Source of the DNA: Ectothiorhodospiraceae bacterium
Lineage (GTDB): Bacteria; Pseudomonadota; Gammaproteobacteria; Nitrococcales; Aquisalimonadaceae
Direction: 5' to 3'
Assembly (NCBI GenBank): GCA_007125985.1
Contig: SLCE01000238.1
Coordinates: 1 to 34,730 of the forward strand
DNA length: 34,730 bases
Of the stretch, positions 17,331 through 26,092 are shown in pieces. Each line of letters opens with the position of its first letter. The stretch's first letter is position 1. The notes under the pieces were generated by a model, which was not told where the DNA came from, searched no databases, and saw only the letters and a program-made list of their open reading frames with translations. The translations under genes were made by a program, and so were the position numbers.

Positions 17331-17798
17331 CTAGCTGGTTCCGCTGTCCCAGTCGGCGATCAACCGCAGGATCGTGGCAGGATCCCGGGTTGTTCGCAGT
17401 TTCTGGCACAGATTGGCGTCGCTGAACATCTCTGCCAGGCGCGCAAGAATCTGCAGGTGCTCATCGGTGAAATGCTCGGGAACCACAAGCGCAAACAGGA
17501 GATCCACCGGCTGATGATCGAAGGCATCGAAATCGATTCCATCCTGCAGCCGGATCAGGGCCCCCTGTGCCTGGCTGCTACCCTCGATGCGGGCGTGGGG
17601 CAGGGCGACGCCGCGCCCGAGGCCGGTGCTCCCCAGTTTTTCCCGACCGATCAGTTTGTTGAAGATCGTGGTCGGGTTGAGCGCTTCATCGGCCCGGGAG
17701 ACCATTTCGCTCAGCACCTCGAGGCCGCGCTTCTTGCTGCTGACGTCGACATCGCAGGCGATGCGGTCCTCGGTAATCAGGTCTGCAATCTTGATCAT
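17331..17798 (-). CDS. ptsN: PTS nitrogen-regulatory EIIA component (EIIA-Ntr)
   Basis: PtsN is the terminal phosphoacceptor of the nitrogen PTS; in other bacteria it controls potassium transport, sensor kinases and envelope stress. The 155-residue protein has the EIIA fold, with the active-site histidine His68 in GVALPHARIEGSS. LLFALVVPEHFTDEHLQILARLAEMFSD (in part: VVPEHFTDEHLQILA) is also conserved. Length matches E. coli (163). The start ATG at 17798 gives the family N-terminus MIKIADLITEDRIACDV. It lies 87 bp after hpf, across GC-rich hairpins, and 15 bp before hprK. Its TAG stop is in the hprK frame. Confidence 0.96.
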   Translation of the reverse strand: MIKIADLITEDRIACDVDVSSKKRGLEVLSEMVSRADEALNPTTIFNKLIGREKLGSTGLGRGVALPHARIEGSSQAQGALIRLQDGIDFDAFDHQPVDLLFALVVPEHFTDEHLQILARLAEMFSDANLCQKLRTTRDPATILRLIADWDSGTS

Positions 17799-17885
17799 GC
17801 CGCCTTCACGTCGTGGCTTGCGCAGGGGGCGACCAGCGCCGCCCCCGTCACCAGGTCCCGGGCCGGGCCCGGAGACCGCCTGTTG
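17799..17885 (-). promoter_or_regulatory. hpf-ptsN spacer with two GC-rich hairpins
   Basis: The 87-bp spacer holds two stems: 17825-17831 (GGGGGCG) with 17840-17846 (CGCCCCC) around eight bases, and CCGGGC (17858-17863) with GCCCGG (17867-17872) around CGG. No T-run follows on the minus strand, so an intrinsic terminator is not supported. These could slow transcription or protect the hpf message, setting a different level for ptsN. I see no clear promoter. Confidence 0.5.
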
Positions 17886-18236
17886 TCATTCCGCCGCTTC
17901 CTGCGGTGCTTCCTCGGTCATCGCCTTGGCGCTCGCACCCTCGCTGCGGTGATGGTCGCGGAGTTTTTCCTTGTGCTTCTTCACCTGACGGTCGAGCTTG
18001 TCCACCAGGCCGTCAATTGCAGCATACATGTCTTCGGCAGTCGCTTCCGCAAACAGTTTTGCGCCGCTGATGTCCATAGTGGCCTCGGCCTTACGGACGA
18101 GCTTTTCAACGGTAAGGATGGCGTGTACGTCCACCACGTTGTCAAAATGCCGTTCCAGCCGCTGAAACTTCTCGTGCACGTAGTCGCGCAGCGCGTCGGT
18201 CATTTCCACATGGTGCCCGGTGACGTCAATCTGCAT
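17886..18236 (-). CDS. hpf: Ribosome hibernation promoting factor (HPF/RaiA family)
   Basis: HPF binds the 30S decoding centre and helps form inactive 70S or 100S ribosomes in stationary phase. The 116-residue product is the short type, lacking the long C-terminal dimerisation domain. The N-terminal MQIDVTGHHVEMTDALRDYV and the middle segment ATAEDMYAAIDGLVDKLDRQVKKHKEK (in part: DMYAAIDGLVDKLDRQ) are signatures of the family. A charged, Glu/Ala-rich tail (residues about 97-116) follows. The ATG at 18236 has AAGGAG upstream. The gene sits 15 bp after rpoN, the standard position, so it is probably cotranscribed with sigma-54. Confidence 0.96.
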   Translation of the reverse strand: MQIDVTGHHVEMTDALRDYVHEKFQRLERHFDNVVDVHAILTVEKLVRKAEATMDISGAKLFAEATAEDMYAAIDGLVDKLDRQVKKHKEKLRDHHRSEGASAKAMTEEAPQEAAE

Positions 18237-18251
18237 GGTGGTCTCCTTGCA

Positions 18252-19745
18252 TCAGGCGATGCGTTTACGCTCGTTGGACGACGCAATGGACATGGACTCC
18301 CGATACTTTGCCACGGTCCGGCGCGCCACGTTAATGCCTTCCTGCTTGAGGATCTCGGCAAGCTTGCTGTCGCTCAGCGGCTTACGGCTGTCCTCCTCGC
18401 CGATCAGCCGCTTGATCCGTGCCCGGATGGCCGTGGCTGACGCCTCCTGACCATCCACGGTATGCACGTGGCTGGAGAAGAAGTACTTGAATTCAAACGT
18501 ACCGCGCGGAGTGTACATGTACTTCTGCGTGGTCACACGCGAGATGGTGGATTCGTGCATATCCACCTCTTCAGCCACCTCCCGCAGAACCAGCGGTTTC
18601 ATGGCCTCTTCACCCTGATCGAGAAATTCCTGCTGGTGGCGAACGATGCAGTTGGCCACCTTGAGCAGGGTTTCGTTGCGGCTGCGCAGGCTCTTGATCA
18701 GCCAGCGGGCTTCCTGTAGGTGCTGGCGCAGGGTGGTGTTCTCGTCGCTGCTGTCGGCCCGGCGGACCAGGCTGGCGTAATAGCTGTTGACGCGGATGCG
18801 CGGAGTGGCCTCCGGGTTGAGTTCCACCCGCCAGCCTTCCGGGGCGCGGCGCACGTAGACGTCGGGGGTGACGTACTCCGCGGTGCTGCTGCTGATCTGG
18901 GAGCCTGGCCGAGGGTCCAGTGTGCGGATCAGGGCCAGCACCTCCTGCAACTCGTCCTGACTGAGCTTCATCCGCCGGGTGAGTTGGGCCAGCTGGCGGG
19001 AGCCGAGCAGGTCCAGGTGCCTGTCCACGAGCAGGTGCGCCTCAGTCAGCCAGGGTGTGTCTTCCGGCAGGTTGTCCAGCTGTAGCAGCAAGGCTTCGCG
19101 TGGGTCCAGCGAGGCGACGCCCAAGGGGTCGAAATGCTGGATCAGGTGGCGGACGGCTTCGACTTCGTCCAACTCCACTCCCCATTCGGCGGGCAGGGCG
19201 GCAAGGATGTCATCCAGGGTGCCGGCCAGGTAACCGTCGTCGCGCACCGCGTCGATGATGGCCTCGGCGATGGCCATGTCCCGGTCGCTGAGCCGGGAGA
19301 GTTCGGCCTGTTCGCGCAGGTGTTCCTGCAGGCTGACGCCGCCATGGGCGCGGGCCTCCCAGGCATCCCGCTGTTCCTCGCTTTCCGGCGCGCTGTAACT
19401 GGTGGCGCCGTCGTAGATATCGCCCCAGTCCGAGTCCAGGGGCAGATCATCGGGGATGTCATCGGGTGCCGAGGGTTCGGCCTCGCTGACCTCGCGTTCC
19501 GCCGCCTCGCGCCGGCTTTCCTCGGTCTCTGTCGCCACGTCCTGGGTGCCGGAATCCACGTCTTCGCCGCCATCCGCCAGTTCATCCGGCCCATCCGCCG
19601 GTTCCAGCATGAGGTTGGAGTCCAGGGCCTGCTGGATCTCCGTGTGCAGTTCCAGCGTGGAGAGCTGCAACAGGCGAATGGCCTGCTGAAGCTGCGGGGT
19701 CATGGTGAGGGATTGTCCGAGGCGGAGTTGAAGCGATTGTTTCAT
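18252..19745 (-). CDS. rpoN: RNA polymerase sigma-54 factor
   Basis: RpoN directs RNA polymerase to -24/-12 promoters and needs an AAA+ activator to start transcription. The 497-residue protein has the Gln/Leu-rich region I (1-50, [20 protein letters not shown]) and an acidic linker (about 50-120, many Asp and Glu). The core-binding region follows, then the HTH and the RpoN box [10 protein letters not shown] at 474-483. The length is typical (477 in E. coli, 497 in Pseudomonas). It follows lptB by 198 bp and precedes hpf, ptsN, hprK and rapZ, the classic order. No obvious bacterial enhancer-binding activator gene lies in the window. Confidence 0.97.
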   Translation of the reverse strand: MKQSLQLRLGQSLTMTPQLQQAIRLLQLSTLELHTEIQQALDSNLMLEPADGPDELADGGEDVDSGTQDVATETEESRREAAEREVSEAEPSAPDDIPDDLPLDSDWGDIYDGATSYSAPESEEQRDAWEARAHGGVSLQEHLREQAELSRLSDRDMAIAEAIIDAVRDDGYLAGTLDDILAALPAEWGVELDEVEAVRHLIQHFDPLGVASLDPREALLLQLDNLPEDTPWLTEAHLLVDRHLDLLGSRQLAQLTRRMKLSQDELQEVLALIRTLDPRPGSQISSSTAEYVTPDVYVRRAPEGWRVELNPEATPRIRVNSYYASLVRRADSSDENTTLRQHLQEARWLIKSLRSRNETLLKVANCIVRHQQEFLDQGEEAMKPLVLREVAEEVDMHESTISRVTTQKYMYTPRGTFEFKYFFSSHVHTVDGQEASATAIRARIKRLIGEEDSRKPLSDSKLAEILKQEGINVARRTVAKYRESMSIASSNERKRIA

Positions 19746-19943
19746 GGCACCTGTCTGGCACGAACACGCATGAGACCGAAACGGTGCGCCTGCTGGGCGC
19801 AGGAGCCGTCAGGGAATTGATCAGTGCTTCCTAAAGAGGCCATCGTAGCTCAATTGCCAGGGAGTGAGAACAGCAGTTGGCCCGAGTCTTGCTTTTCAAT
19901 CCTGTCAAGGTGCAACGACATGGAGATTGATTGCGGTTAGGCG
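19746..19943 (-). other. lptB-rpoN spacer, probable rpoN promoter region
   Basis: This 198-bp spacer is the largest gap in the minus-strand cluster, so a separate rpoN promoter is likely. A perfect TTGACA -35 lies at 19908-19903 (minus strand) but has no -10 at a normal distance. TTCTCA followed after 17 bases by TACGAT is a weaker pair on the minus strand just downstream. I see no good -24/-12 sigma-54 site, so autoregulation is not supported. Confidence 0.4.
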
Positions 19944-20669
19944 TCACAGGCGGAAGCTCTCGCCAAGGTACACTTCGCGAACCTGCTGGTTGGCCAGTAC
20001 CTCCTCCGCACTGCCCTCGGCAATCACCCCGCCACCGCTCAGAATGTAGGCGCGCTCACAGATCCCCAGAGTCTCGCGCACATTATGGTCGGTAATCAGT
20101 ACGCCAATGCCCCGTTCCGCCAGTTGGCGGATGATGCTCTGGATGTCGAGGACGGATATGGGGTCCACGCCGGCAAAGGGTTCATCCAGCAGAATGAATC
20201 GAGGGTCGGCAGCCAGCGCACGTGCGATTTCCACCCGTCGGCGTTCCCCGCCGGAGAGGCTGATGCCCATCTGGTGGTGCAGGTGCGCCACATGGAACTC
20301 TTCCAGCAGTTGCTGCATGCGGTCCCGGCGTTGCTGTTTGCTCAGTTCCGGCCGAGTCTCGAGGATCGCCATGATGTTGTCGGCGACAGAGAGCTTGCGG
20401 AACACCGAAGCCTCCTGGGGCAGATAGCCTATCCCCTTGCGTGCCCGGATATGCATGGGCATCCGGGTCAAGTCCTCGTCGTCCAACAGGATCTGGCCGT
20501 CATCCGCGGGGATCAGGCCCACCACCATGTAGAAACAGGTGGTCTTGCCGGCCCCGTTGGGGCCAAGCAGCCCGACCACCTCGCCGCTGCTGACCTGCAT
20601 GGAGGCGCTCTGCACCACCGTGCGCTTGCGGTAACTTTTCTTCAGATTGATAACGCGCAGCGTACTCAT
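19944..20669 (-). CDS. lptB: LPS export ABC transporter ATPase LptB
   Basis: LptB is the ATPase of the LptB2FG complex, which extracts lipopolysaccharide from the inner membrane and pushes it along the LptC-LptA bridge. The 241-residue protein equals the E. coli length. It has Walker [10 protein letters not shown] (37-45), the Q-loop YLPQEASVF, the ABC signature [10 protein letters not shown], Walker [14 protein letters not shown] and the H-loop [10 protein letters not shown]. LptF and LptG are not in the window. The ATG at 20669 abuts the lptA stop codon, and the order lptC-lptA-lptB is invariant in gammaproteobacteria. Confidence 0.97.
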   Translation of the reverse strand: MSTLRVINLKKSYRKRTVVQSASMQVSSGEVVGLLGPNGAGKTTCFYMVVGLIPADDGQILLDDEDLTRMPMHIRARKGIGYLPQEASVFRKLSVADNIMAILETRPELSKQQRRDRMQQLLEEFHVAHLHHQMGISLSGGERRRVEIARALAADPRFILLDEPFAGVDPISVLDIQSIIRQLAERGIGVLITDHNVRETLGICERAYILSGGGVIAEGSAEEVLANQQVREVYLGESFRL

Positions 20670-21194
20670 TCAGTCTTCGTCGTCCGGGAACAGGGTGATC
20701 CGGATGCGCCGGCCGCTCTGCTCGTCGCCGCGGGCGTCCACCACCTCGGTTTCCAGGTTGTAATGAATGGTCTCGCCGGTGAATTCATTCCGGCCCCGGG
20801 TCAGGCGCCCGCCTTCCAGCAGAATAACGCGCTCCGGACCTGTGGCGTGATATTCCATGCGTGGCGCCTCGGCTCGGACAATGTCCCCATCACCATCCGG
20901 GCGCTGCGTATAGACGGCCGGTGCGCCTTCCACCACCACGTGGTCCAGCTCACGGCCACGGGACCGCGTATGGACGGTCATGCGGTCACCGGTGATCTCA
21001 CGCAGACCCTGGGTGAGGACGACATCACCGGTGTAGACGCTGATGCCAGAGACGTTGTCGATTTCGGCCTGATCGGCGTCCAGTGTGATGGGTTCGTCGC
21101 TCCCTGTCTGGGCGCCGGCCTGCAGTGCGATGGCCATCAGCAGCATGCCCGGGAGGGAATAGGTCAGGGCTTCCTTAATCATCCGCAGGAACAT
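20670..21194 (-). CDS. lptA: Periplasmic LPS transport protein LptA
   Basis: LptA forms the periplasmic beta-jellyroll bridge that carries lipopolysaccharide to the outer membrane. The 174-residue product has a signal peptide (about residues 1-28, with a hydrophobic core and an AGA-Q cleavage-like end). The mature protein opens with EPITLDADQAEID and contains VYTGDVVLTQG and ITGDRMTVH, which belong to the OstA-like repeat. It ends in an acidic tail. The start is either the ATG at 21194 or a second ATG at 21182; the first overlaps the end of lptC by 20 bases. The length is like E. coli (185). It lies between lptC and lptB. Confidence 0.94.
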   Translation of the reverse strand: MFLRMIKEALTYSLPGMLLMAIALQAGAQTGSDEPITLDADQAEIDNVSGISVYTGDVVLTQGLREITGDRMTVHTRSRGRELDHVVVEGAPAVYTQRPDGDGDIVRAEAPRMEYHATGPERVILLEGGRLTRGRNEFTGETIHYNLETEVVDARGDEQSGRRIRITLFPDDED

Positions 21195-21750
21195 AGAGTG
21201 CCTCTACCTCGGAGAGCAGCTTGAACAGGTCCCGGTCAAGATAGGCCTCGGCGCCGATGCCGCTGATCCGGGTACCCTCGCGATAGTACACGGCGAATTC
21301 CTCGGTTTCCGCATACTGATCCGCCGGCCGCGCGTAAACGTTGCTGGTATCCACATTGGCTTCCAGGTTGTCCGGCCCCTGGTCCCGGCGGATGGTTACC
21401 TCACCCTCCAGCAGGGCCTGTGTCACCGCGTCCCACGCCCGGCCCTGTTCCGCGCGCAGGTGCCAGGGTTCGCCGGTTTCCGGGTACAGGGTCAGCCAGG
21501 GCGTATCCAGCAGCCACAGGTCCTCGTCCATGAAATGCGTCATCCTGGGCGAACGCAGGCGGTAGGTGGCAACGCCGGCGTCGTTCGTGACATCCAGGAT
21601 AAAGTCCTCGACGAAATAGTCGGGGCGGCGCTCCCGGTCCAGCAGTTCCGTATCCAGTGTCGGTTCGGGTTCCTGCTCGTCCAGAATCCACCATCCCGCC
21701 ACGGCGATGACGGCCGCTGCCACCAGCCGGAACACCCAGCGCTTAGGCAT
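21175..21750 (-). CDS. lptC: LPS export inner-membrane-anchored protein LptC
   Basis: LptC is a bitopic inner-membrane protein that receives lipopolysaccharide from LptB2FG and passes it to LptA. The 191-residue protein (191 in E. coli) has one N-terminal membrane helix (about 7-25, VFRLVAAAVIAVAGWWIL) and a periplasmic OstA-like beta fold with YFVEDFILDVTNDAG and YRLRSPRMTHFMD. I chose the ATG at 21750. An upstream in-frame start at 21816 would lie within kdsC and add a tail unlike the family. It overlaps the end of kdsC by eight bases and the start of lptA by up to 20, so translation is tightly coupled. Confidence 0.95.
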   Translation of the reverse strand: MPKRWVFRLVAAAVIAVAGWWILDEQEPEPTLDTELLDRERRPDYFVEDFILDVTNDAGVATYRLRSPRMTHFMDEDLWLLDTPWLTLYPETGEPWHLRAEQGRAWDAVTQALLEGEVTIRRDQGPDNLEANVDTSNVYARPADQYAETEEFAVYYREGTRISGIGAEAYLDRDLFKLLSEVEALYVPADD

Positions 21751-22300
21751 GGAGGTATTGCTCCAGCAGGGGCTGCAGCAGCCCCTGGGCGTGCAGAACC
21801 AATTCACAGGCCTCACGCACCGCGCCGCCGCCCCCTGGCCGTTCGCTGCACCAGTGGCAGTGTTGCGCCAGCAGCGGGTGGCCGTTGGGGACGGTGAGCG
21901 CGAGACCGGAGCGCTTCAGGACTTTGAGATCGATCAGATCATCGCCCATGAAGGCGCTCTGTTCCGGGGTCAGCGCCAGCTCCCGTTGCAGCCCCTGCCA
22001 GACCTCAAGCTTGTTCTTCGTCCCCATGTGCAACTGTGGAATACCCAGGTCCCGGGCCCGGCGCTCCAGCGGCGCTGAGCGTCGGGCGGTGACGATGGCG
22101 ACAGTGATCCCGGACTCCAGCAGCATGCGGATGCCCAGGCCGTCGAGGATATTGAAGGGTTTCAGTGTCTCGCCGTCGGGGCCGTACCACACGGTGCCAT
22201 CGGTGAGCACGCCGTCCACGTCCAGCCCCAGCAGACGAATCCGGGCTGCGCGGGCCAACACCGCGTCAGACGGCATCCGGAAACTCACTGCATGGGTCAT
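21743..22300 (-). CDS. kdsC: 3-deoxy-D-manno-octulosonate 8-phosphate phosphatase
   Basis: KdsC removes phosphate from Kdo 8-phosphate, giving free Kdo for the LPS core. It is a small capless HAD phosphatase of 185 residues (188 in E. coli). The nucleophile motif is LDVDGVLTDG with Asp27 and Asp29. Motif II is VAIVTARRS, motif III includes GTKNKLEVWQ, and motif IV is FMGDDLIDLKVL. Its ATG at 22300 overlaps the kdsD stop as TGATG; the frame also has a GTG three bases upstream. Position between kdsD and lptC is conserved. Confidence 0.96.
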   Translation of the reverse strand: MTHAVSFRMPSDAVLARAARIRLLGLDVDGVLTDGTVWYGPDGETLKPFNILDGLGIRMLLESGITVAIVTARRSAPLERRARDLGIPQLHMGTKNKLEVWQGLQRELALTPEQSAFMGDDLIDLKVLKRSGLALTVPNGHPLLAQHCHWCSERPGGGGAVREACELVLHAQGLLQPLLEQYLHA

Positions 22301-23298
22301 CACACCACCCCGGCGCGAAGCAGATCGTGCATATTGATGGCGCCGGCCACGCGACCGTCCCGGTCCAGCACCACAATGCCGTTGATTTTGTGGTTTTCCA
22401 TCACTTGAAGCGCTTCTGCCGCCAGGGCTCCCAGGCGGATGGTTTTCGGTTCCCGGGTCATCACGTCGCCGGCCTGCACCGCATGTATGTCCACGCCGCG
22501 GTCCAGACTGCGCCGCAGATCGCCGTCCGTAAAGACCCCCAGCAGACGATCCCGTTCATCCATGACCAGCGTCATGCCAAGCCCCTTGCGGCTCATTTCC
22601 ACCAGAGCCTCTTTCACCGGGGCCTCCGGGGCGACCCGGGGCAGAGCTTCGCCGGTGTGGATAAGGTCGTCGATCAGCAGCAGCAGTCTGCGGCCAAGCC
22701 GCCCCCCGGGGTGGGAGCGGGCGAAATCCTCGGCCGTGAAGCCGCGGGCCTCCAACAGTGCGACCGCCAGAGCGTCACCCATGGCCAGCGCCGCAGTGGT
22801 GCTGGAGGTGGGCGCAAGATTCAGCGGGCAGGCCTCCTGCGCCACGCTCACATCGATGTTCACCGACGCGGCCCGCGCCAGGGTGGATTCCGGATTGCCG
22901 GTCAGGCTGATGAGCGGTACGCCCAGCCGCTTGATGAGCGGCAGTATGGTGATGATCTCTTCGGTTTCGCCGGAGTTGGACATGGCCAGCACCGCGTCCT
23001 TGGCGGTGATCATCCCCAGATCGCCGTGGCTCGCCTCACCGGGGTGGACGAAGAACGCGGGTGAGCCGGTGCTGGCCAGCGTGGCGGCGATCTTGCTGCC
23101 GATGTGGCCGGATTTGCCCATGCCCAGCACCACGATGCGACCCTCGCAGTCGAGCAGGTGGCGGCAGGCCCTGGCGAAGTCGGCGTCTACCCGGTCGATC
23201 AGGGCGCGGATCGCGTCCGCCTCCATGGCCAGCACGTTGCTGCCCAGTTCCCGCAGTCGCTGGTCGCTGATCGCGTGCGTGATGCGTTGCTCGATCAT
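22300..23298 (-). CDS. kdsD: D-arabinose 5-phosphate isomerase
   Basis: KdsD isomerises ribulose 5-phosphate to arabinose 5-phosphate, the first step of Kdo synthesis. The 332-residue product (328 in E. coli) has an N-terminal SIS sugar-isomerase domain (about 40-175) with VLGMGKSGHIGSKIAATL, STGSPAFFVHPGEASHGDLG and SNSGETEEI. HPGGRLGRRLL then leads into two C-terminal CBS domains (about 205-330, including VMTREPKTI and INGIVVLDRDG). I chose the ATG at 23298; the frame is open to 23391 but that extension overlaps the end of yrbG. The gap to yrbG is 49 bp. Confidence 0.96.
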   Translation of the reverse strand: MIEQRITHAISDQRLRELGSNVLAMEADAIRALIDRVDADFARACRHLLDCEGRIVVLGMGKSGHIGSKIAATLASTGSPAFFVHPGEASHGDLGMITAKDAVLAMSNSGETEEIITILPLIKRLGVPLISLTGNPESTLARAASVNIDVSVAQEACPLNLAPTSSTTAALAMGDALAVALLEARGFTAEDFARSHPGGRLGRRLLLLIDDLIHTGEALPRVAPEAPVKEALVEMSRKGLGMTLVMDERDRLLGVFTDGDLRRSLDRGVDIHAVQAGDVMTREPKTIRLGALAAEALQVMENHKINGIVVLDRDGRVAGAINMHDLLRAGVV

Positions 23299-23347
23299 GA
23301 GGGTCCGGCCTTTGTTTTCCACAGTCCCGTAGTATGCCGCGTGATGC

Positions 23348-24295
23348 TCAGAACATAAAAACCACCAGCTGGTAGACGGGGTAGCAGGCAACCAGCAACA
23401 GTCCTAGCCCCCGCCCGATGCGGCCGCGGATGGCCACAGCCAGCGTGACCAACAGCGTCAATGCGCCCATCAGGGCGTAATCCCGGTATAGCACCGCGCC
23501 AGGCAGGACCGCCGGGTGGATCATGGCCGCGGTGCCCATGACCGCCAGTAGGTTGAACAGGTTTGAGCCCAGAATGTTGCCAAGAACCATTGCATATTGC
23601 CGACGACGGGCCGCGGCAACCGCAGTGGCAAGTTCCGGCAGGCTGGTGCCCAGCGCGACGATGGTCAGGCCGATGACCAGATCGCTGACTCCGGCCAGTT
23701 GCGCCAGTTGCACGGCCGACCAGACCAGCACCTGCGCGCTGCCGAGCAGAAGGATCAGGCTGCCGCCGCCCCAGGCCAGGGTTTTCGGTAACCGTGCGGG
23801 CGCCGCTTGTGGCAGGTCGTCGTTGAGCATTGCCGGTGGGTCGCTCAGGCTGGCACAGATCAGCCAGATGAAGGCCAGGGCCAGGCCAAGCAGGAGGAAC
23901 AGTCCTTCCCAGCGGCCCAGCGTGCCGTCCAGCAGTAACAGGGGGACCAGCGCCGTGGCCAGCACCAGAGCGGCGAGTTCCCGTCGGATTTCCCGCCCCT
24001 CCACCAGCAGCGGGGTGATCAAAGCAGCACAGCCTAGAATCAGAGCAATGTTGGCGATATTGGATCCCAGCGCATTGCCGATGGCCAGCCCGGTATTGCC
24101 ACCCAGAGCGGCCAGGGCCGAGACCAGGATTTCCGGCGCCGACGTTCCGAAGCCGATGATCACCAGGCCCACCAGTACCGGCGCCATTCCCAGGCGGAGC
24201 GCCAGGTTGCCGGCCGCGGCGACAAAGCGGTCCGCGCTCCAGGCAAGCACCAGGAAGCACAGCACGATCAGGCTCAAATGCAGTAACAGCGTCAT
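23348..24295 (-). CDS. yrbG: Calcium/sodium antiporter, YrbG family
   Basis: This is a 315-residue inner-membrane exchanger of the CaCA superfamily, with about ten hydrophobic segments. The two inverted alpha repeats are clear: the first has VIIGFGTSAPEILVS and GNALGSNIANIALILG, the second VALGTSLPELATAVAA and GNILGSNLFNLLAVMG. The Glu residues in these repeats (APE, LPE) are the ion-binding positions. YrbG in E. coli belongs to this family, and its partner gene order (yrbG-kdsD-kdsC) is the same here. The ATG at 24295 is the first start after the intergenic region; its ribosome binding site is weak. The mla operon starts divergently. The transported ion in this organism is inference. Confidence 0.93.
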   Translation of the reverse strand: MTLLLHLSLIVLCFLVLAWSADRFVAAAGNLALRLGMAPVLVGLVIIGFGTSAPEILVSALAALGGNTGLAIGNALGSNIANIALILGCAALITPLLVEGREIRRELAALVLATALVPLLLLDGTLGRWEGLFLLLGLALAFIWLICASLSDPPAMLNDDLPQAAPARLPKTLAWGGGSLILLLGSAQVLVWSAVQLAQLAGVSDLVIGLTIVALGTSLPELATAVAAARRRQYAMVLGNILGSNLFNLLAVMGTAAMIHPAVLPGAVLYRDYALMGALTLLVTLAVAIRGRIGRGLGLLLVACYPVYQLVVFMF

Positions 24296-24417
24296 CTGGG
24301 GTGCCCTTGACGGAAAGGCGTCATGGTATCCGTTTGCGGCCGTTTGCTGCTATCCGCGGTCGCGTGAATCCTTCGCATGTCCGTGTTCTGCGGCCCCTGT
24401 TGCCGCGTCCCGTCAAT

Positions 24418-24446
24418 TTGACTACCCCGGGGGCTTCACTGATACT
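24418..24446 (+). promoter_or_regulatory. Sigma-70-like promoter for the mla operon
   Basis: TTGACT (24418-24423) and GATACT (24441-24446) are separated by 17 bases, giving five of six and four of six consensus matches. The pair ends 33 bases before the mlaF start, a fitting place for transcription of mlaF-mlaE-mlaD-mlaB-ibaG-murA. It lies in the 184-bp divergent region between yrbG and mlaF. I found no equally good promoter for yrbG on the other strand. Confidence 0.6.
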
Positions 24447-24479
24447 CGCCCACTTGATTTCCCGTGATGATCGCACCCC

Positions 24480-25304
24480 ATGACTTCAGCACCCGCAGAC
24501 AAGCCATCGGATGTCCTGGTTGACGTCAAGAATCTGTGCTTCCGGCGCGGCGGACGGGTGATTTTCGAGGGGGTCAGCCTGCAGATCCGCCGCGGTGAGG
24601 TGACCGCGATCATGGGGCCCAGCGGCACCGGGAAAACCACCCTGCTGCGGCTCATCGGCGGCCAGCTGCGCCCGGACAGCGGGACGGTGACCGTCTTGGG
24701 CCAGAACGTGCACAAGCTCGGGCGGGATGCCCTGTTCCGCCTGCGTCGCCGCATGGGCATGCTGTTCCAGAGCGGTGCCCTGTTCACCCACCAGTCGGTG
24801 TTCGAGAATGTGGCCTTCCCGCTGCGGGAGCATACCGATCTGCCGGAGCCCTTGATCCATGATCTGGTGCTGATGAAGCTCCAGGCCGTGGGGCTTCGCG
24901 GCGCGCGGGACATGATGCCCAGTGAACTCTCCGGAGGCATGGCGCGCCGGGTGGCGCTGGCGCGTGCGGTGGCGCTGGACCCCACCATCATGATGTATGA
25001 CGAGCCCTTTGCCGGGCAGGACCCCATCTCCATGGGCGTGCTGGTGACTCTGATCCGCCGCCTCAACGACGCGCTGGGGCTGAGCAGCGTGGTTGTCTCG
25101 CACGACGTGGTGGAGACCTCACAGATCGCGGATACCATTCATGTGCTTTCCGAAGGGCGTGTGGTGGAGTCCGGCTCGCCCGAGGAGCTGGCGCGCAGCG
25201 AGTCCGCCTGGGTAAAGCAGTTCATGCGTGCACTGCCTGATGGGCCGGTGGCCTTCCACTATCCGGGCCCCAGCCTGGAAGATGATCTGCTGGGAGTCCG
25301 TTGA
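24480..25304 (+). CDS. mlaF: Phospholipid ABC transporter ATP-binding protein MlaF
   Basis: MlaF is the ATPase of the MlaFEDB complex in the inner membrane, which moves phospholipids to keep the outer membrane asymmetric. The 274-residue protein has Walker [11 protein letters not shown] (45-54 region), the ABC signature [10 protein letters not shown], Walker [15 protein letters not shown] and the H-loop VVSHDVVE. The [10 protein letters not shown] block is characteristic of the Mla/Mkl subfamily. The ATG at 24480 starts the operon behind a probable promoter. Its stop overlaps the mlaE ATG by one base (TGATG). Confidence 0.96.
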   Translation: MTSAPADKPSDVLVDVKNLCFRRGGRVIFEGVSLQIRRGEVTAIMGPSGTGKTTLLRLIGGQLRPDSGTVTVLGQNVHKLGRDALFRLRRRMGMLFQSGALFTHQSVFENVAFPLREHTDLPEPLIHDLVLMKLQAVGLRGARDMMPSELSGGMARRVALARAVALDPTIMMYDEPFAGQDPISMGVLVTLIRRLNDALGLSSVVVSHDVVETSQIADTIHVLSEGRVVESGSPEELARSESAWVKQFMRALPDGPVAFHYPGPSLEDDLLGVR

Positions 25305-26080
25305 TGCTGGGGTTCTTCGCATTATTGGGCCGCAAGACCCTGGACAGCTTCGGGCGGCTGGGCCGCGCCACGCTGTTCCTGTTGCGGGCGCTGGCCGGTT
25401 TGCCGAGCCTGCTGCCAAGGCCGACATTGGTCATCCAGCAGCTGTATTCCATCGGCGTACTGTCACTGCTCATCATTGTTGTGTCCGGTGTCTTCGTGGG
25501 CATGGTGTTGGCGCTCCAGGGCTACAATACGCTGGTGACCTTTGGCGCCGAGCAGTCTTTGGGCGTGCTGGTGGCGTTGTCCCTGCTCCGGGAACTGGGG
25601 CCGGTGGTGACCGCGCTGCTGTTCGCCGGGCGGGCGGGGTCCGCACTGACCGCCGAGATCGGCCTGATGAAGACCACGGAACAGCTTTCGGGCATGGAAA
25701 TGATGGCCGTGGATCCGATGAAGCGCGTGGTGGCGCCGCGGCTGCTGGCCGGCTTCATTGCCATGCCGCTGCTCGCGGCGATCTTCAGTTTTCTCGGCAT
25801 CATGGGCGCCTATGTGGTGAGCGTTGCCACACTGGGCGTGGACGACGGCGCTTTCTGGTCGCAGATGCAGTCCGCGGTGGATTTCCGCGAGGATGTGATG
25901 AACGGCGTGATCAAGAGCCTGGTGTTCGGTTTCGTCGCCAGCTGGATTGCGGTATTCGAGGGGTATGATTGTGAGCCCACCTCAGAAGGGGTGAGCCGTG
26001 CCACCACGCGGACCGTGGTGCATACCTCGCTGGCGGTGCTGGGACTGGACTTCGTCCTCACCGCCGTGATGTTCGGTTAA
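25304..26080 (+). CDS. mlaE: Phospholipid ABC transporter permease MlaE
   Basis: MlaE is the integral-membrane permease of the Mla complex. The 258-residue protein (260 in E. coli) has five to six membrane segments and family blocks [22 protein letters not shown] (in part: [13 protein letters not shown]), [20 protein letters not shown] and [19 protein letters not shown]. The motif [19 protein letters not shown] lies near the C-terminus. I chose the ATG at 25304, which overlaps the mlaF stop; a TTG at 25301 is a less likely start. The next gene is mlaD after 12 bases. Confidence 0.97.
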   Translation: MLGFFALLGRKTLDSFGRLGRATLFLLRALAGLPSLLPRPTLVIQQLYSIGVLSLLIIVVSGVFVGMVLALQGYNTLVTFGAEQSLGVLVALSLLRELGPVVTALLFAGRAGSALTAEIGLMKTTEQLSGMEMMAVDPMKRVVAPRLLAGFIAMPLLAAIFSFLGIMGAYVVSVATLGVDDGAFWSQMQSAVDFREDVMNGVIKSLVFGFVASWIAVFEGYDCEPTSEGVSRATTRTVVHTSLAVLGLDFVLTAVMFG

Positions 26081-26092
26081 TCGGGGGCCGAG

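Noticed and set aside
19903-19908. Perfect TTGACA on the minus strand upstream of rpoN
   Set aside because: No -10-like hexamer occurs 15-19 bases downstream on that strand, so a promoter cannot be called.
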